Assembly: GCF_004683905.1 (NCBI RefSeq)
Contig: NZ_CP038438.1
Coordinates: 3,348,001 to 3,412,000, forward strand
Direction of reading: 5' to 3'
From: Pseudomonas fluorescens
GTDB lineage: Bacteria > Pseudomonadota > Gammaproteobacteria > Pseudomonadales > Pseudomonadaceae
DNA: 64,000 nucleotides
Shown: one piece after another, positions 1 to 8,130 of the stretch
How the letters are laid out: each line of letters begins with the position of its first letter
Numbering within the stretch: position 1 is the stretch's first letter
Translations under genes and position numbers: made by a program
Notes under the pieces: generated by a model
What the model was told of the DNA's origin: nothing
Database searches by the model: none
Seen by the model: only the letters and a program-made list of their open reading frames with translations

Positions 1-1120
1 CGAACAACACGTCCTTTTTCGCCGCCTCGATGATCTCGACGAACTCACGCAAATCGCCACCACCGCTGCGTGGCGAGAACCCGGCGAACAGCGCCTGTGT
101 TGGGTCCATCGGGTTGTGCTCGGTGATCCAGCTGCGCGTCGCAGCGATGTCGGCCGGGTTGGCCCAGACTTCTTCGAACACTTGCAAATACCGCGCGGCA
201 ACCATCACGTCGTCGAGCGTATGCACCACGTTAGCCTGGCGATAAACACCGTTGGCGGTGAAATTGGTGCTGCCGCACAGCACCGCCTGCGGTTGCCGCT
301 GACCCGCGCCATCGACACGGCTGAGAACAATGAATTTGTCGTGAAAGATGTTATGGGTGACCCGGCCGCGTTTGTTCGCCGCCGGCAATTTGGCAAGGTT
401 CGTTTCGTTCAGGGTCGTATCGGGATCATCAGGCTGAGCGTGATACAGAACGCGCACCTGAACCCCACGGGCAAATGCCGCATTTACAGCGTCGATGATC
501 GCCTGCAATTGATACTCGTAGATCGCGATGTCCAGCGCCCACTGCGCGTCCACCGCACGTTCGATAAAGCCCAGCAATCGCTCCAGCAGTCCGTTCTCCA
601 GCCACAGGCGCGCCGCGTCGGGCCAGGCCTCGATGGGCAGGTTCTTGTTGGCGCTGATCTGCGCGTCGAGGTCGGGAAACTTGCGCTGGAAGGCCTGACT
701 GGCGGCCACGGCGCGGTTGAAGATCACGCTCTGGTTGGCCGGATGACCGTCGTCACTGGTGATGCTCAGCTCCAGTGATTCGCCAAGTTCTGGCGCGTCC
801 GCCGTGCCATAGGCCAGATGCACGCGATAGTGCATGGTCGTGCCCGGATTAACCGCGTAATCGGCCCAGCGGAATTTCTGCAGCGGCGCTTTATCGCTGG
901 GCGTGGCGTGATACTGGGGGAAGGTGTGCGCCTTGCCGGGAAATGTCAGGCTGTTGAACAGGAACAACCACGGTTTGTCGCCCTGCTGCTTCTCGATGGC
1001 GAAGCCGAGCAGGCCTTTGCGTCGGGGCTCGGCGAGGTCCATAGCGAGTAATACGCCGTTGGTGCCGGCGTAGGCTTTGACGCGAAAATCGTCCTGAGGA
1101 TTGGCGACCAGTACCCGCAT
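1..1120 (-). CDS. Phospholipase D-like domain protein (3' end outside window)
   Basis: About 373 residues are readable and the gene runs off the left edge. An uninterrupted frame starts at ATG 1118-1120, with AAGGAG 7 nt upstream. The C-terminal half has a PLD-type phosphodiesterase motif: HDKFIVL (H260, K262) followed by CGSTNFT about 20 residues later, as in HxK...GSxxN. The first 180 residues are not recognised. The Asp expected four residues after the Lys is replaced by Ser, with an Asp three positions further on. PLD-family enzymes normally have two such motifs or act as dimers, and only one is visible here. Lipase or nuclease activity cannot be decided. No signal peptide is evident, so it is probably cytoplasmic. 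It seems to be a single gene, separated from the IS element by a REP. Confidence 0.75.
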   Translation of the reverse strand, partial: MRVLVANPQDDFRVKAYAGTNGVLLAMDLAEPRRKGLLGFAIEKQQGDKPWLFLFNSLTFPGKAHTFPQYHATPSDKAPLQKFRWADYAVNPGTTMHYRVHLAYGTADAPELGESLELSITSDDGHPANQSVIFNRAVAASQAFQRKFPDLDAQISANKNLPIEAWPDAARLWLENGLLERLLGFIERAVDAQWALDIAIYEYQLQAIIDAVNAAFARGVQVRVLYHAQPDDPDTTLNETNLAKLPAANKRGRVTHNIFHDKFIVLSRVDGAGQRQPQAVLCGSTNFTANGVYRQANVVHTLDDVMVAARYLQVFEEVWANPADIAATRSWITEHNPMDPTQALFAGFSPRSGGGDLREFVEIIEAAKKDVLF

Positions 1121-1202
1121 GATTCACTCCTTGTGATTGGGCTGGGGTGGAGCATAGAGGGTCGCTGCCTGATTGCCATGTTCACTTGGAATTGAGTGGA
1201 TG

Positions 1203-1229
1203 CCATCGCCAGCAGGCTGGCTCCTACAA
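1203..1229. repeat. Single REP element
   Basis: A lone REP-like sequence, TCGCCAGCAGGCTGGCTCC with TACAAG after it, lies between the PLD-like gene and the IS element. It is a degenerate form of the REP repeated elsewhere in the window. The rest of the 1121-1278 gap shows nothing else. Confidence 0.6.
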
Positions 1230-1307
1230 GGATTTTTGTCGCACTCGTAATCTGTGAACACCGCTCACAGTGTGGGAGATTCTATGTTGCTCAGCAACCC
1301 TAGAATC

Positions 1308-2243
1308 TCAAACTGATCGGTATTCGCCCTGATTCTTCATCAGGGTGAATGCCACTCGGCAGAGCTTGCGAGCAAGAGCTACCAATGCCTGTGTTTTCGA
1401 GAAGCCTCTGGCCAGGTAAGACTCGTAAAAAGGCTTCCACTTGGTTGAGCGACACGCCGCCATTGCGGCGTTGTAGGCTAGTCGACGGATCTCCGGATCT
1501 CCTTTTTTGCTCAGGAACCTCGGGCCGTTCTTTTTCCCCGAATCGTCCACCGTCAGATCCATACCCAAAAACGCGATGAACGCGTCGCTGTTGGCAAAGT
1601 CACCGCGCATATAGGTCGTTGCCAACCCCGTTGCAGTCAGCTCTCCCACGCCCTCGATTGCTTTGCAGCGGCCAATATTGTCATCAATACCGGCCTCTTT
1701 GCTGACTTTGCGCAGCAGGTTTTGAATGACCTTGTCGGATCGCTCGAATGCCTTTTGCTGAGCCGTACGTTCTTTCTTCAGCAAGGGTTCGTCGGCCCAG
1801 CTCAACATCAGACCCGTATGGTTCTGAATCAGCGTCGCGCGTCTGTGCAGCAAGCTTTTCAGTACGGTGTAGGCTTTAGGAGGCGGGTTCCAAAGCCGCA
1901 GTTTGCTTTGTTCATTCGTCAGATAGCGTGCGAGCACGCGTGCATCGCAGGGATCATTTTTGGCTCGCTGACCGACACCGCGACGATAGTGGCTGACTCG
2001 ATAAGCATCCACCACATAGACCTGATGTCCCATCGCATGAGCCAGATCAACAGTCTCCAAATGGTAGATATTGGTGGCTTCGACAGCGATAGCGCTTTGC
2101 GCGGGCAGAGTTTTGAGCCAACGTTTGAGGGCGGCACGATCATTCTTGACCGCTTCAATGGTTTCCAGGTCGGCGCGATAGACAACGATTTCGGCCTTGG
2201 CGATATCGATACCAACAACCGTCTGCGAAGTAAGGATTGTCAT
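1308..2243 (-). CDS. IS110-family transposase (DEDD/serine recombinase)
   Basis: The 311-residue protein has an N-terminal RuvC-like DEDD domain (D13 in GIDIAK, E55 in VEATNIY, D97 and D100 in KNDPCDA). Its C-terminal transposase domain contains the EGVGELTA helix-hairpin-helix-like segment and the FLSKKGDPEIRRLAYNAAM stretch. In well-studied IS110 enzymes a catalytic Ser follows this stretch (AALS or AAMS). Here that place appears to be Ala (A262, AAMAACRS), with a Ser four residues later. The reading frame is intact and of normal length. The enzyme would excise and insert the element guided by the RNA encoded upstream. Whether it is active is uncertain because of the Ser position. Confidence 0.92.
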   Translation of the reverse strand: MTILTSQTVVGIDIAKAEIVVYRADLETIEAVKNDRAALKRWLKTLPAQSAIAVEATNIYHLETVDLAHAMGHQVYVVDAYRVSHYRRGVGQRAKNDPCDARVLARYLTNEQSKLRLWNPPPKAYTVLKSLLHRRATLIQNHTGLMLSWADEPLLKKERTAQQKAFERSDKVIQNLLRKVSKEAGIDDNIGRCKAIEGVGELTATGLATTYMRGDFANSDAFIAFLGMDLTVDDSGKKNGPRFLSKKGDPEIRRLAYNAAMAACRSTKWKPFYESYLARGFSKTQALVALARKLCRVAFTLMKNQGEYRSV

Positions 2244-2349
2244 GACGAATCCTCGGAGCTAGGGTTTAAGAGCTTGTTGGGGTCTACCGTTGCGCTGGCT
2301 TGTCTCTGTCGTCGGTTTACCGATGAATTCCTTATTGGCGCTTTGGGTA

Positions 2350-2428
2350 GAAGGGGCGGGACGAGAAGTCTCCCACGGTCTGTACTGGTCAGAGTCAGAA
2401 TCGAGTCTGTAGTCCCGCCCACCCCTTC
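2350..2428 (-). ncRNA. Candidate IS110 bridge RNA, target-binding loop
   Basis: This lies in the non-coding left end of the IS, upstream of the transposase and on the same strand. A long stem is formed by GAAGGGGCGGGAC (complement of 2412-2428, with a 4-nt TGGG bulge) and its partner at 2350-2362. It encloses a loop of about 49 nt. In the 3' part of the loop, the RNA carries GUGGGAG (complement of 2370-2376). That pairs perfectly with CTCCCAC of the REP target, covering the core plus right flank. The 5' part of the loop has GACUCGAU, a partial match to the other flank (GGCTCGCT). This is the layout known for IS110 bridge RNAs. The full transcript would probably extend through about 2250-2440. 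No transcript data are available. Confidence 0.55.
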
Positions 2429-2445
2429 AAGTCTAAACATACAAG

Positions 2446-2466
2446 CGAGCCTGCTCGCGAAGAGGC
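2446..2466. repeat. Right half of the REP split by the IS
   Basis: CGAGCCTGCTCGCGAAGAGG continues the REP whose first half, TGTGGGAG, is at 1271-1278. It sits directly downstream of the VWA-encoding gene and marks the IS insertion point. Confidence 0.7.
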
Positions 2467-2477
2467 CCGCTCAGACT

Positions 2478-3139
2478 TCACACATCATCAATATGCCGAT
2501 AATCCGCATTCAGCGCCGCCGCTAATTCCCGCGCCCGTGCCAATCGGATGGGCCCACGCTCAATGTCGATCAACAGCCCCGGACACTCCAGCGGCGGCAT
2601 CGACGGTAAGGCTTTCAAACGCCCATCCGTGACCACCAGCAAGCGCTGCTGCTCGGCCGGGAAGCGCTTTTGTCGCTGCACCAGCCATTGCTGTGCCTGC
2701 GTCAACGCCGCCACCAACGGCGTGCCGCCGCCCGCCCCCAACGCCTCCAGCCAGGTGCGCAAGCCACTCGATGCTTTCAGACCTTGCACCTGCCATTTCG
2801 GCGCGCTGCCGCTGGCGGTCAGCAAGGCCAGTCGCGCGCGCTGCCGATAAGCATCATCGAACAATTGCGCGAGCAACCCCTTGGCATCGCTCAGCGCCTG
2901 ATGCCGACGCGTTGAAGCCGAGGCATCAACGATCACCAGCCACAGCTCATGGGGAGTTCGAGTACGCAACTGGAACTGCAGATCTTCACGAGTCTGCGGC
3001 CGACCATTGAGCAGCGTGCCCGGCCAGTTCACCAGGCCGCTGCGCGCAGCGTGGCGCTGGCCCTGGCGTCCGTGGTCGAGGCGTCCGGCGCGGGGTCTGG
3101 CATTCGCCCCCGCGTCGGATCGGGGACGAATGCCGGTTA
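2478..3139 (-). CDS. chlD: VWA (ChlD-like) part of the cobalt chelatase, reached by -1 frameshift
   Basis: This is a von Willebrand A domain with a MIDAS motif (DASAST) and a TPLV segment, as in the ChlD/CobT-type subunit of metal chelatases. Downstream of the chlI stop, this frame is open and reads like a ChlD linker (RSGLVNWPGTLLNGRP) well before any good start codon. The only nearby internal start is GTG at 3030-3032, with no clear ribosome site. The simplest reading is that it is translated as a C-terminal extension of chlI through the slippery site at 3140-3146. That gives a product of about 552 residues, AAA+ ATPase plus VWA. The subunit would bind CobN and couple ATP hydrolysis to cobalt insertion. 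Independent initiation at 3032 (184 residues) cannot be excluded. Confidence 0.85.
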
Positions 3140-3146
3140 CTTTTTT
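3099..3146 (-). promoter_or_regulatory. Programmed -1 ribosomal frameshift signal
   Basis: In the chlI frame the coding strand reads CCA AAA AAG TAA, an A_AAA_AAG slippery heptamer (3146-3140) directly before the stop. Five nt later a stem begins: GGCATTCGTCCCCG pairs with CGGGGGCGAATGCC (3134-3099). This gives 14 bp with one G-U wobble and an 8-nt loop. A -1 slip places the ribosome in the VWA frame (GTA ACC GGC). Heptamer, spacer length and stem match known -1 signals such as that of dnaX. Frameshifting between chlI- and chlD-type products has been described for chlD genes of cobalt chelatases. Confidence 0.85.
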
Positions 3147-4135
3147 GGCCAGCTCGGCACTTCGCGGCGAGCGCCAGTGGCCAGTGCCGGGGCGGGCATA
3201 TCACCCCACTGCCCCTGCCCCTCGCTTGGTTCAGCCTGGGATTTGGCCGGGCTCTGCGCGGGTGGCTGAGGGCTGGAAGAAGGGGATTCGCGACGGCGAT
3301 GCCGCAGGGCAAATTCCGCCACGGCGTCGATGTCCTGCTCGGCAATCGCTGCAGCGCCGCGCCATGCTGCGTGCGCACGGGCCGCCCGCAGCCAGACCAG
3401 ATCGGCACGCAAGCCATCGACACCCGCCGCAAAACAACGCTCGGTGATGTTCGCCAACGCGTCGTCGTCCAGCGCAATGCTCGCCAAGGCGATGCGCGCC
3501 TGTTCACAGCGTTCGCGCAGCGCTTGCTGCCGGGCTTCCCACTGCGCGCAGAACGCCTGTGGATCGCTGTCGAAATCCAGGCGGCGGCGGATGATCTGCC
3601 CGCGTTCGGTCGGCGCGGTGTGGCCGCTAAGGGCGACGTTCAGGCCGAACCGGTCAAGCAGTTGCGGACGCAGTTCGCCCTCTTCCGGGTTCATCGTGCC
3701 GATCAATACAAATCGCGCCGAATGCCGATGGGAAATACCGTCGCGCTCGATCAGGTTGGTGCCGCTGGCTGCCACATCGAGCAGCAGGTCCACCAGATGA
3801 TCCGGCAGCAGGTTCACTTCATCGACGTACAGCACACCGCCGTCAGCCTTGGCCAAAACACCGGGAGAAAACTGCGCCCGTCCTTCACTCAGCGCCGTGT
3901 CGAGATCAAGAGTGCCGACCAGACGCTCTTCGGTGGAGCCCAATGGCAGCGTGACGAACTGTCCGCTCGCCAGCAGATCAGCCAAGCCACGGGCCAGGGT
4001 CGATTTGGCCATGCCGCGCGGGCCTTCGATCAGCACGCCACCGATTTTCGGGTCGATGGCGGTCAGGCACAGCGCGAGTTTCAGGTCATCGGCGCCGACC
4101 ACGGCGGAGAGCGGGAAATGCGGGGTGTCGGTCAT
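3137..4135 (-). CDS. chlI: Magnesium/cobalt chelatase AAA+ ATPase subunit (ChlI-like)
   Basis: The 332-residue AAA+ ATPase works with CobN and the VWA subunit to insert cobalt into the corrin ring. Walker A is GPRGMAKST (about residues 38-46) and Walker B is GGVLYVDEVNLL. The NPEEGELRPQLLDRFGL stretch is the ChlI sensor region. A low-complexity Pro/Ser/Gln tail precedes the stop. ATG 4133-4135 was chosen as start (MTDTPHFPLS). A TTG two codons upstream is possible but less likely. It lies downstream of cobN in the riboswitch-led operon, separated by a REPIN. The gene ends at a slippery heptamer, so this is probably the short product of a two-product gene. Confidence 0.92.
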   Translation of the reverse strand: MTDTPHFPLSAVVGADDLKLALCLTAIDPKIGGVLIEGPRGMAKSTLARGLADLLASGQFVTLPLGSTEERLVGTLDLDTALSEGRAQFSPGVLAKADGGVLYVDEVNLLPDHLVDLLLDVAASGTNLIERDGISHRHSARFVLIGTMNPEEGELRPQLLDRFGLNVALSGHTAPTERGQIIRRRLDFDSDPQAFCAQWEARQQALRERCEQARIALASIALDDDALANITERCFAAGVDGLRADLVWLRAARAHAAWRGAAAIAEQDIDAVAEFALRHRRRESPSSSPQPPAQSPAKSQAEPSEGQGQWGDMPAPALATGARREVPSWPKK

Positions 4136-4174
4136 CTTCAATACTCGGTCATGGTCGGTGTGAATTCATTTCAA

Positions 4175-4263
4175 TGTAGGAGTGAGCCTGCTCGCGATAG
4201 CGGTGGGTCAGCGACAAATAGGTTGGCTGATACACCGCTATCGCGAGCAGGCTCACTCCTACA
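4175..4263. repeat. REPIN between cobN and chlI
   Basis: Two inverted REPs, TGTAGGAGTGAGCCTGCTCG and its complement, flank a spacer of about 30 bp. They form a long imperfect hairpin in the 143-bp gap between the cobN stop and the chlI start. It may attenuate or stabilise the operon transcript. The same family recurs at 5654, 14860 and 60289. Confidence 0.85.
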
Positions 4264-4278
4264 AAATGTTGTGGTGTG

Positions 4279-7200
4279 TCAGGTGTCTTCTTCTATATCC
4301 AGCAGCAGGTTTTCCAGTGCTTCTTTATACACGCCGGGTTCCTGCCACATCCCGCGCTGCTGCGCTTCCAGCATGCGCTCGGTCATATCACGCAGCGCAT
4401 GCGGATTGTGTTCACGAACAAAATCGCGGGTCGCCGGATCGAGCAGATAGGCATCTGCCAGCAACGCGTACTGATGATCGTCGATCAGTTGCGTGGTGGC
4501 GTCGAAAGCGAACAGGTTATCGACTGTCGCCGCCAGTTCGAAGGCGCCTTTATAGCCATGACGCTTGACCCCGTCGATCCATTTCGGATTGGCCGCCCGC
4601 GAGCGGATCACCCGGTTCAGCTCTTCTTTCAGGGTACGGATTCTCGGCAGATCCGGCTGGCTGTGATCGCCGTGATAACTCGCCGCCGCTTCGCCGCGCA
4701 GGGTTTCCACCGCCGCGAGCATGCCGCCCTGAAACTGGTAATAGTCGTTGGAATCGAGCAAGTCGTGCTCGCGATTGTCCTGGTTCTGTAGCACCGCTTG
4801 CACCTGACTCAGACGCTGGACGAACTGCTCGCGGGCGGCGGTGCCCTCGTCTGCCCCGCCGTACGCGTAGGCACCCCAGTTCAGGTAGACCTCGGCCAGA
4901 TCCTCGCGGGTCTGCCACAGGCGACCGTCGATGGCGCCCTGTACGCCCGCGCCATAGGCTCCGGGTTTGGCGCCGAAGATCCGCCAGCCGGCCTGGCGCC
5001 GCGCCGCGTCGGCATCCAGCCCCGATTGCAGCAGCGCCTCACGCTCGGCGCGGACTTTGGCGGCCAGCGGATTGAGGTCATCCGGCTCGTCCAGCGCCGC
5101 TACCGCTTGCACTGCCGCGTCGAACAGCCGAATCAAATTGGCAAAGGCATCGCGGAAGAAGCCCGAGACCCGCAGCGTGACATCGACTCGTGGCCGGTCG
5201 AGCAGGCTCAGCGGCAGAATTTCGAAGTCATCAACGCGCTGACTGCCGGTGGCCCAGACCGGACGCACGCCCATCAACGCCATGGCCTGGGCGATGTCGT
5301 CACCGCCAGTGCGCATGGTCGCCGTGCCCCACACCGATAAACCGAGCTGGCGCAGGTGATCGCCGTGATCTTGCAGGTGCCGCTCGAGAATCAGCGTGGC
5401 GGACTGGAATCCGATGCGCCACGCGGTGGTGGTCGGCAGATTACGTACGTCCACCGAGTAGAAGTTGCGCCCGGTGGGCAACACGTCGAGACGGCCACGA
5501 CTGGGCGCGCCGCTTGGGCCGGCGGGGACGAAGCGGCCGCTGAGGGCGTCGAGCAGACCGCGCATTTCGGCGGGGCCGCAGGCGTCGAGGCGTGGGGCGA
5601 CGACTTCGCGCAGGCTATCAATGATTGCCCTCACTTCAGCCCCCCTCGGTTCCTGTAGGAGTGAGCCTGCTCGCGATGGCGTCAGGTCAGGCAATTCAGT
5701 GTTGAATGACACACCGCTATCGCGAGCAGGCTCACTCCTACAAAGGGCGTGCACTGTTTCGGAGATCAGTTGGGTGGCGAATAGCTCAAGGCGTTCGCGG
5801 GTGTCACCGGCGCTGCGCCAGACTTCGTCGCTGACGCTTTGCAGCTCTGGCGGACGCGGGCCGCTCCACGGATCGGCAAGCACACAATCCAGCGGATCAA
5901 AGCCCAACTCAAACGCCTTGGCCAACGCCCGCAGCAGACTCGACTGCGCACCCTTGCCGTCGCCACGCGGGATACGCAGTAACGCCAGTAGCGTGTCGAT
6001 GCGCAAACGTCCGGTCGGCGACTCGCCGAAAATGTGCAGGCCATCGCGGATCTGCGATTCCTTCAGGTCACACAGATAGGTATCCAGACGCGGCAGCCAG
6101 ATCGCTGCATCGGCGTCGCTGTCCAGACCGGCGTCGAGTTGCAGTTCGCGGTCGATCTGCGTTTCGCGCACCAGTTGCAGAATGTCGCGCTGCAGCTCGC
6201 GGGCGCGACGCGGATCGAGCAGTTGCGCCTCGTAATATTCGTCGGCCAGCAATTCCAGATTGCGCAGCGGGCCGTAGGTTTCGGCGCGGGTCAGCGGCGG
6301 CATCAAGTGGTCGATGATCACCGCTTGCGTGCGCCGTTTGGCCTGGGCACCCTCGCCCGGATCGTTGACGATAAACGGATAGATGTTCGGTAGCGGCCCG
6401 AGCAATGCGTCGGGCCAGCAATTTTCCGAAAGGCCGACGCCCTTGCCCGGCAACCATTCGAGGTTTCCGTGCTTGCCGACGTGAATCACTGCGTGCGCAC
6501 CGTAGGTGTTACGCAGCCAGAAATAGAACGCCAGATAGCCGTGCGGCGGCACCAGATCCGGGTCGTGGTACACCGCACTCGGATCGACCTGATAACCGCG
6601 CGCCGGTTGAATGCCGACGAAGGTCAGGCCAAAACGCAGCCCGGCGATCATCATCCGCCCGTCGCGGCACATCGGATCGTTTTGCGGCGCGCCCCAGCGT
6701 TCCAGCACCGCCGCGCGATTGGCTTCCGGCAGCGCATTGAACATCGCCAGATAGGCATCCATCGCCAGGCTTTGCTGGCACGGACGCAGGTCGATGCTGT
6801 CGAGGTCGTTGCTGACGCCGCCGAGCAATTGCTGGATCAGCTCGGTGCCGCTGTCCGGCAACTCCGCCGTCAACGGGAAGCCTTCCGCCTGCAACGCGCG
6901 CAGGATATTCAATGCCGCCGCCGGCGTGTCCAGACCGACGCCATTGCCGATTCGACCATCGCGGGTCGGGTAGTTGGCGAGGATCAGCGCGATGCGTTTT
7001 TCCGTGTTCGGCAGCCGCGCCAGATCGCTCCAGCGCCGCGCCAGTTCAGCGACGAAATCCATGCGTTCGGGTTGCGCCCGATAGCAGACCACGTCGGACT
7101 GGCTGCGCTCGCTGCGCCAGGCCAGGTCCTTGAAGCTGATCGGGCGGCTGATGATGCGCCCGTCGAGTTCCGGCAAGGCGATGTGCATTGCCAGATCTCG

Positions 7201-8127
7201 CGGGCCAAGGCCCTGCTCGCTGTCGCGCCAACCCGGTTCGTTGTCCTGGGCGCAGATCGCCTGAATCACCGGAATATTGCGCCGGAAGGGCCGCAGGTGC
7301 GGGGCTTCCGGGCTGGACTGCGCGAAACCGGTGGTGTTGAGAATCACCGCCGCCTCGACCTCGTCCAGCCAGTCCTCGACCACGCTCAGACAGCCGGGTT
7401 CTTTCAGGCTGGCGACCGCGATCGGCAACGGATTGAGCCCCGCCGCCTGCAAGCGCTGGCAGAACACATCGATGAATGCGGTGTTCGCCGCTTGCAAATG
7501 CGATCGATAAAACAACACCGCCGCGACCGGTTGACCGGGCAGCCATTCGGCTTGCCAGTCGCTCAGTGCGGCGGTGTTTTTCTGTGGCTGGTAAATCGCC
7601 GTACGCGGCAGCGCTTGCGGCTCACCCCAGGCGTAGTCGCGCGCCAGCCAGCGGTTGGCCAGGCAATGGAAGAAGTCCAGCGCATTGCCCATGCCACCCT
7701 GACGCAAGAACTGCCAGAGACGGTCGCGATCTTCGGCGGGCACGGTGCTCAGGTCGCTGAGTTCCGGGTCGGGACGATCATCCCCCGGTACCAGAATCAC
7801 CTGCACCCCGCGCTCGGACAACTCCACCAGTCGCTCGACGCCATAACGCCAATAAGCGATGCCGCCGTGCAGCGAAATCAGAATGACCTTGGCGTGCCGC
7901 AACACCTCATCGACATACAGATCGACCGAGGCGTGATTCTGCACCTGCATCGGATTGGCCAGGCGCAGGCTCGGGTAATCCTCGGGCAATTGCTGCGCCG
8001 CTTCGGCGAGCAGCGCCAGGCTGGAGTCGCCGCTGCACAGGATCACCAGCTCGGCGGGGGTTTGTCCAAGGTCGGCAATGTTGTCATCCGACACGAAACC
8101 GCCGGGCTGGGTCCTGAGCAGGTGCAT
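4279..8127 (-). CDS. cobN: Cobaltochelatase large subunit CobN
   Basis: The 1282-residue protein is the corrin-binding, cobalt-inserting subunit of the aerobic ATP-dependent chelatase acting on hydrogenobyrinic acid a,c-diamide. Typical CobN/BchH stretches are seen, including HVGKHGNLEWLPGKG, YPFIVNDPGEGAQAKRR, GTATMRTGGDDIAQAMALMG and PRVDVTLRVSGFFRDAF. ATG 8125-8127 starts 3 nt after the cobW stop, so the two genes are tightly coupled. Residues about 796-825 (CRSEPARDSG...SRAGSLLQ) are translated REPIN DNA, adding about 30 residues in a presumed surface loop without breaking the frame. Partners are ChlI and ChlD downstream. Expression should fall when cobalamin is plentiful, through the upstream riboswitch. 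Confidence 0.97.
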   Translation of the reverse strand: MHLLRTQPGGFVSDDNIADLGQTPAELVILCSGDSSLALLAEAAQQLPEDYPSLRLANPMQVQNHASVDLYVDEVLRHAKVILISLHGGIAYWRYGVERLVELSERGVQVILVPGDDRPDPELSDLSTVPAEDRDRLWQFLRQGGMGNALDFFHCLANRWLARDYAWGEPQALPRTAIYQPQKNTAALSDWQAEWLPGQPVAAVLFYRSHLQAANTAFIDVFCQRLQAAGLNPLPIAVASLKEPGCLSVVEDWLDEVEAAVILNTTGFAQSSPEAPHLRPFRRNIPVIQAICAQDNEPGWRDSEQGLGPRDLAMHIALPELDGRIISRPISFKDLAWRSERSQSDVVCYRAQPERMDFVAELARRWSDLARLPNTEKRIALILANYPTRDGRIGNGVGLDTPAAALNILRALQAEGFPLTAELPDSGTELIQQLLGGVSNDLDSIDLRPCQQSLAMDAYLAMFNALPEANRAAVLERWGAPQNDPMCRDGRMMIAGLRFGLTFVGIQPARGYQVDPSAVYHDPDLVPPHGYLAFYFWLRNTYGAHAVIHVGKHGNLEWLPGKGVGLSENCWPDALLGPLPNIYPFIVNDPGEGAQAKRRTQAVIIDHLMPPLTRAETYGPLRNLELLADEYYEAQLLDPRRARELQRDILQLVRETQIDRELQLDAGLDSDADAAIWLPRLDTYLCDLKESQIRDGLHIFGESPTGRLRIDTLLALLRIPRGDGKGAQSSLLRALAKAFELGFDPLDCVLADPWSGPRPPELQSVSDEVWRSAGDTRERLELFATQLISETVHALCRSEPARDSGVSFNTELPDLTPSRAGSLLQEPRGAEVRAIIDSLREVVAPRLDACGPAEMRGLLDALSGRFVPAGPSGAPSRGRLDVLPTGRNFYSVDVRNLPTTTAWRIGFQSATLILERHLQDHGDHLRQLGLSVWGTATMRTGGDDIAQAMALMGVRPVWATGSQRVDDFEILPLSLLDRPRVDVTLRVSGFFRDAFANLIRLFDAAVQAVAALDEPDDLNPLAAKVRAEREALLQSGLDADAARRQAGWRIFGAKPGAYGAGVQGAIDGRLWQTREDLAEVYLNWGAYAYGGADEGTAAREQFVQRLSQVQAVLQNQDNREHDLLDSNDYYQFQGGMLAAVETLRGEAAASYHGDHSQPDLPRIRTLKEELNRVIRSRAANPKWIDGVKRHGYKGAFELAATVDNLFAFDATTQLIDDHQYALLADAYLLDPATRDFVREHNPHALRDMTERMLEAQQRGMWQEPGVYKEALENLLLDIEEDT
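5654..5742. repeat. REPIN inserted in frame inside cobN
   Basis: A complete REP-spacer-inverted REP (TGTAGGAGTGAGCCTGCTCG ... CGAGCAGGCTCACTCCTACA) lies within the cobN coding sequence. It preserves the reading frame and encodes about 30 residues. REPINs are almost always intergenic, and its near identity to the 4175 and 14860 copies suggests a recent insertion. Confidence 0.9.
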
Positions 8128-8130
8128 GGC

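Larger units (their letters stand above)
1279..2445 (-). mobile_element. IS110-family insertion sequence inserted in a REP
   Basis: The element is about 1167 bp with one transposase gene, no terminal inverted repeats and no classical target duplication, as known for IS110. Its boundaries come from the interrupted REP. The left flank ends TGTGGGAG (1271-1278) and the right flank begins CGAGCCTGCTCGCGAAG (2446 on). Joined, they rebuild a typical REP. The dinucleotide AG is present at both junctions (1277-1278 and 2444-2445), which fits an IS110 core dinucleotide. Just inside the right end of the element (1279-1306) is an imperfect hairpin, ATTCTA...GTTGC-TCA-GCAAC...TAGAAT. The exact ends are inferred. 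Confidence 0.8.

Noticed and set aside
4279..8127. cobN as a pseudogene because of the inserted REPIN
   Set aside because: The frame is intact on both sides and full length, so it is treated as a functional gene with an insertion.
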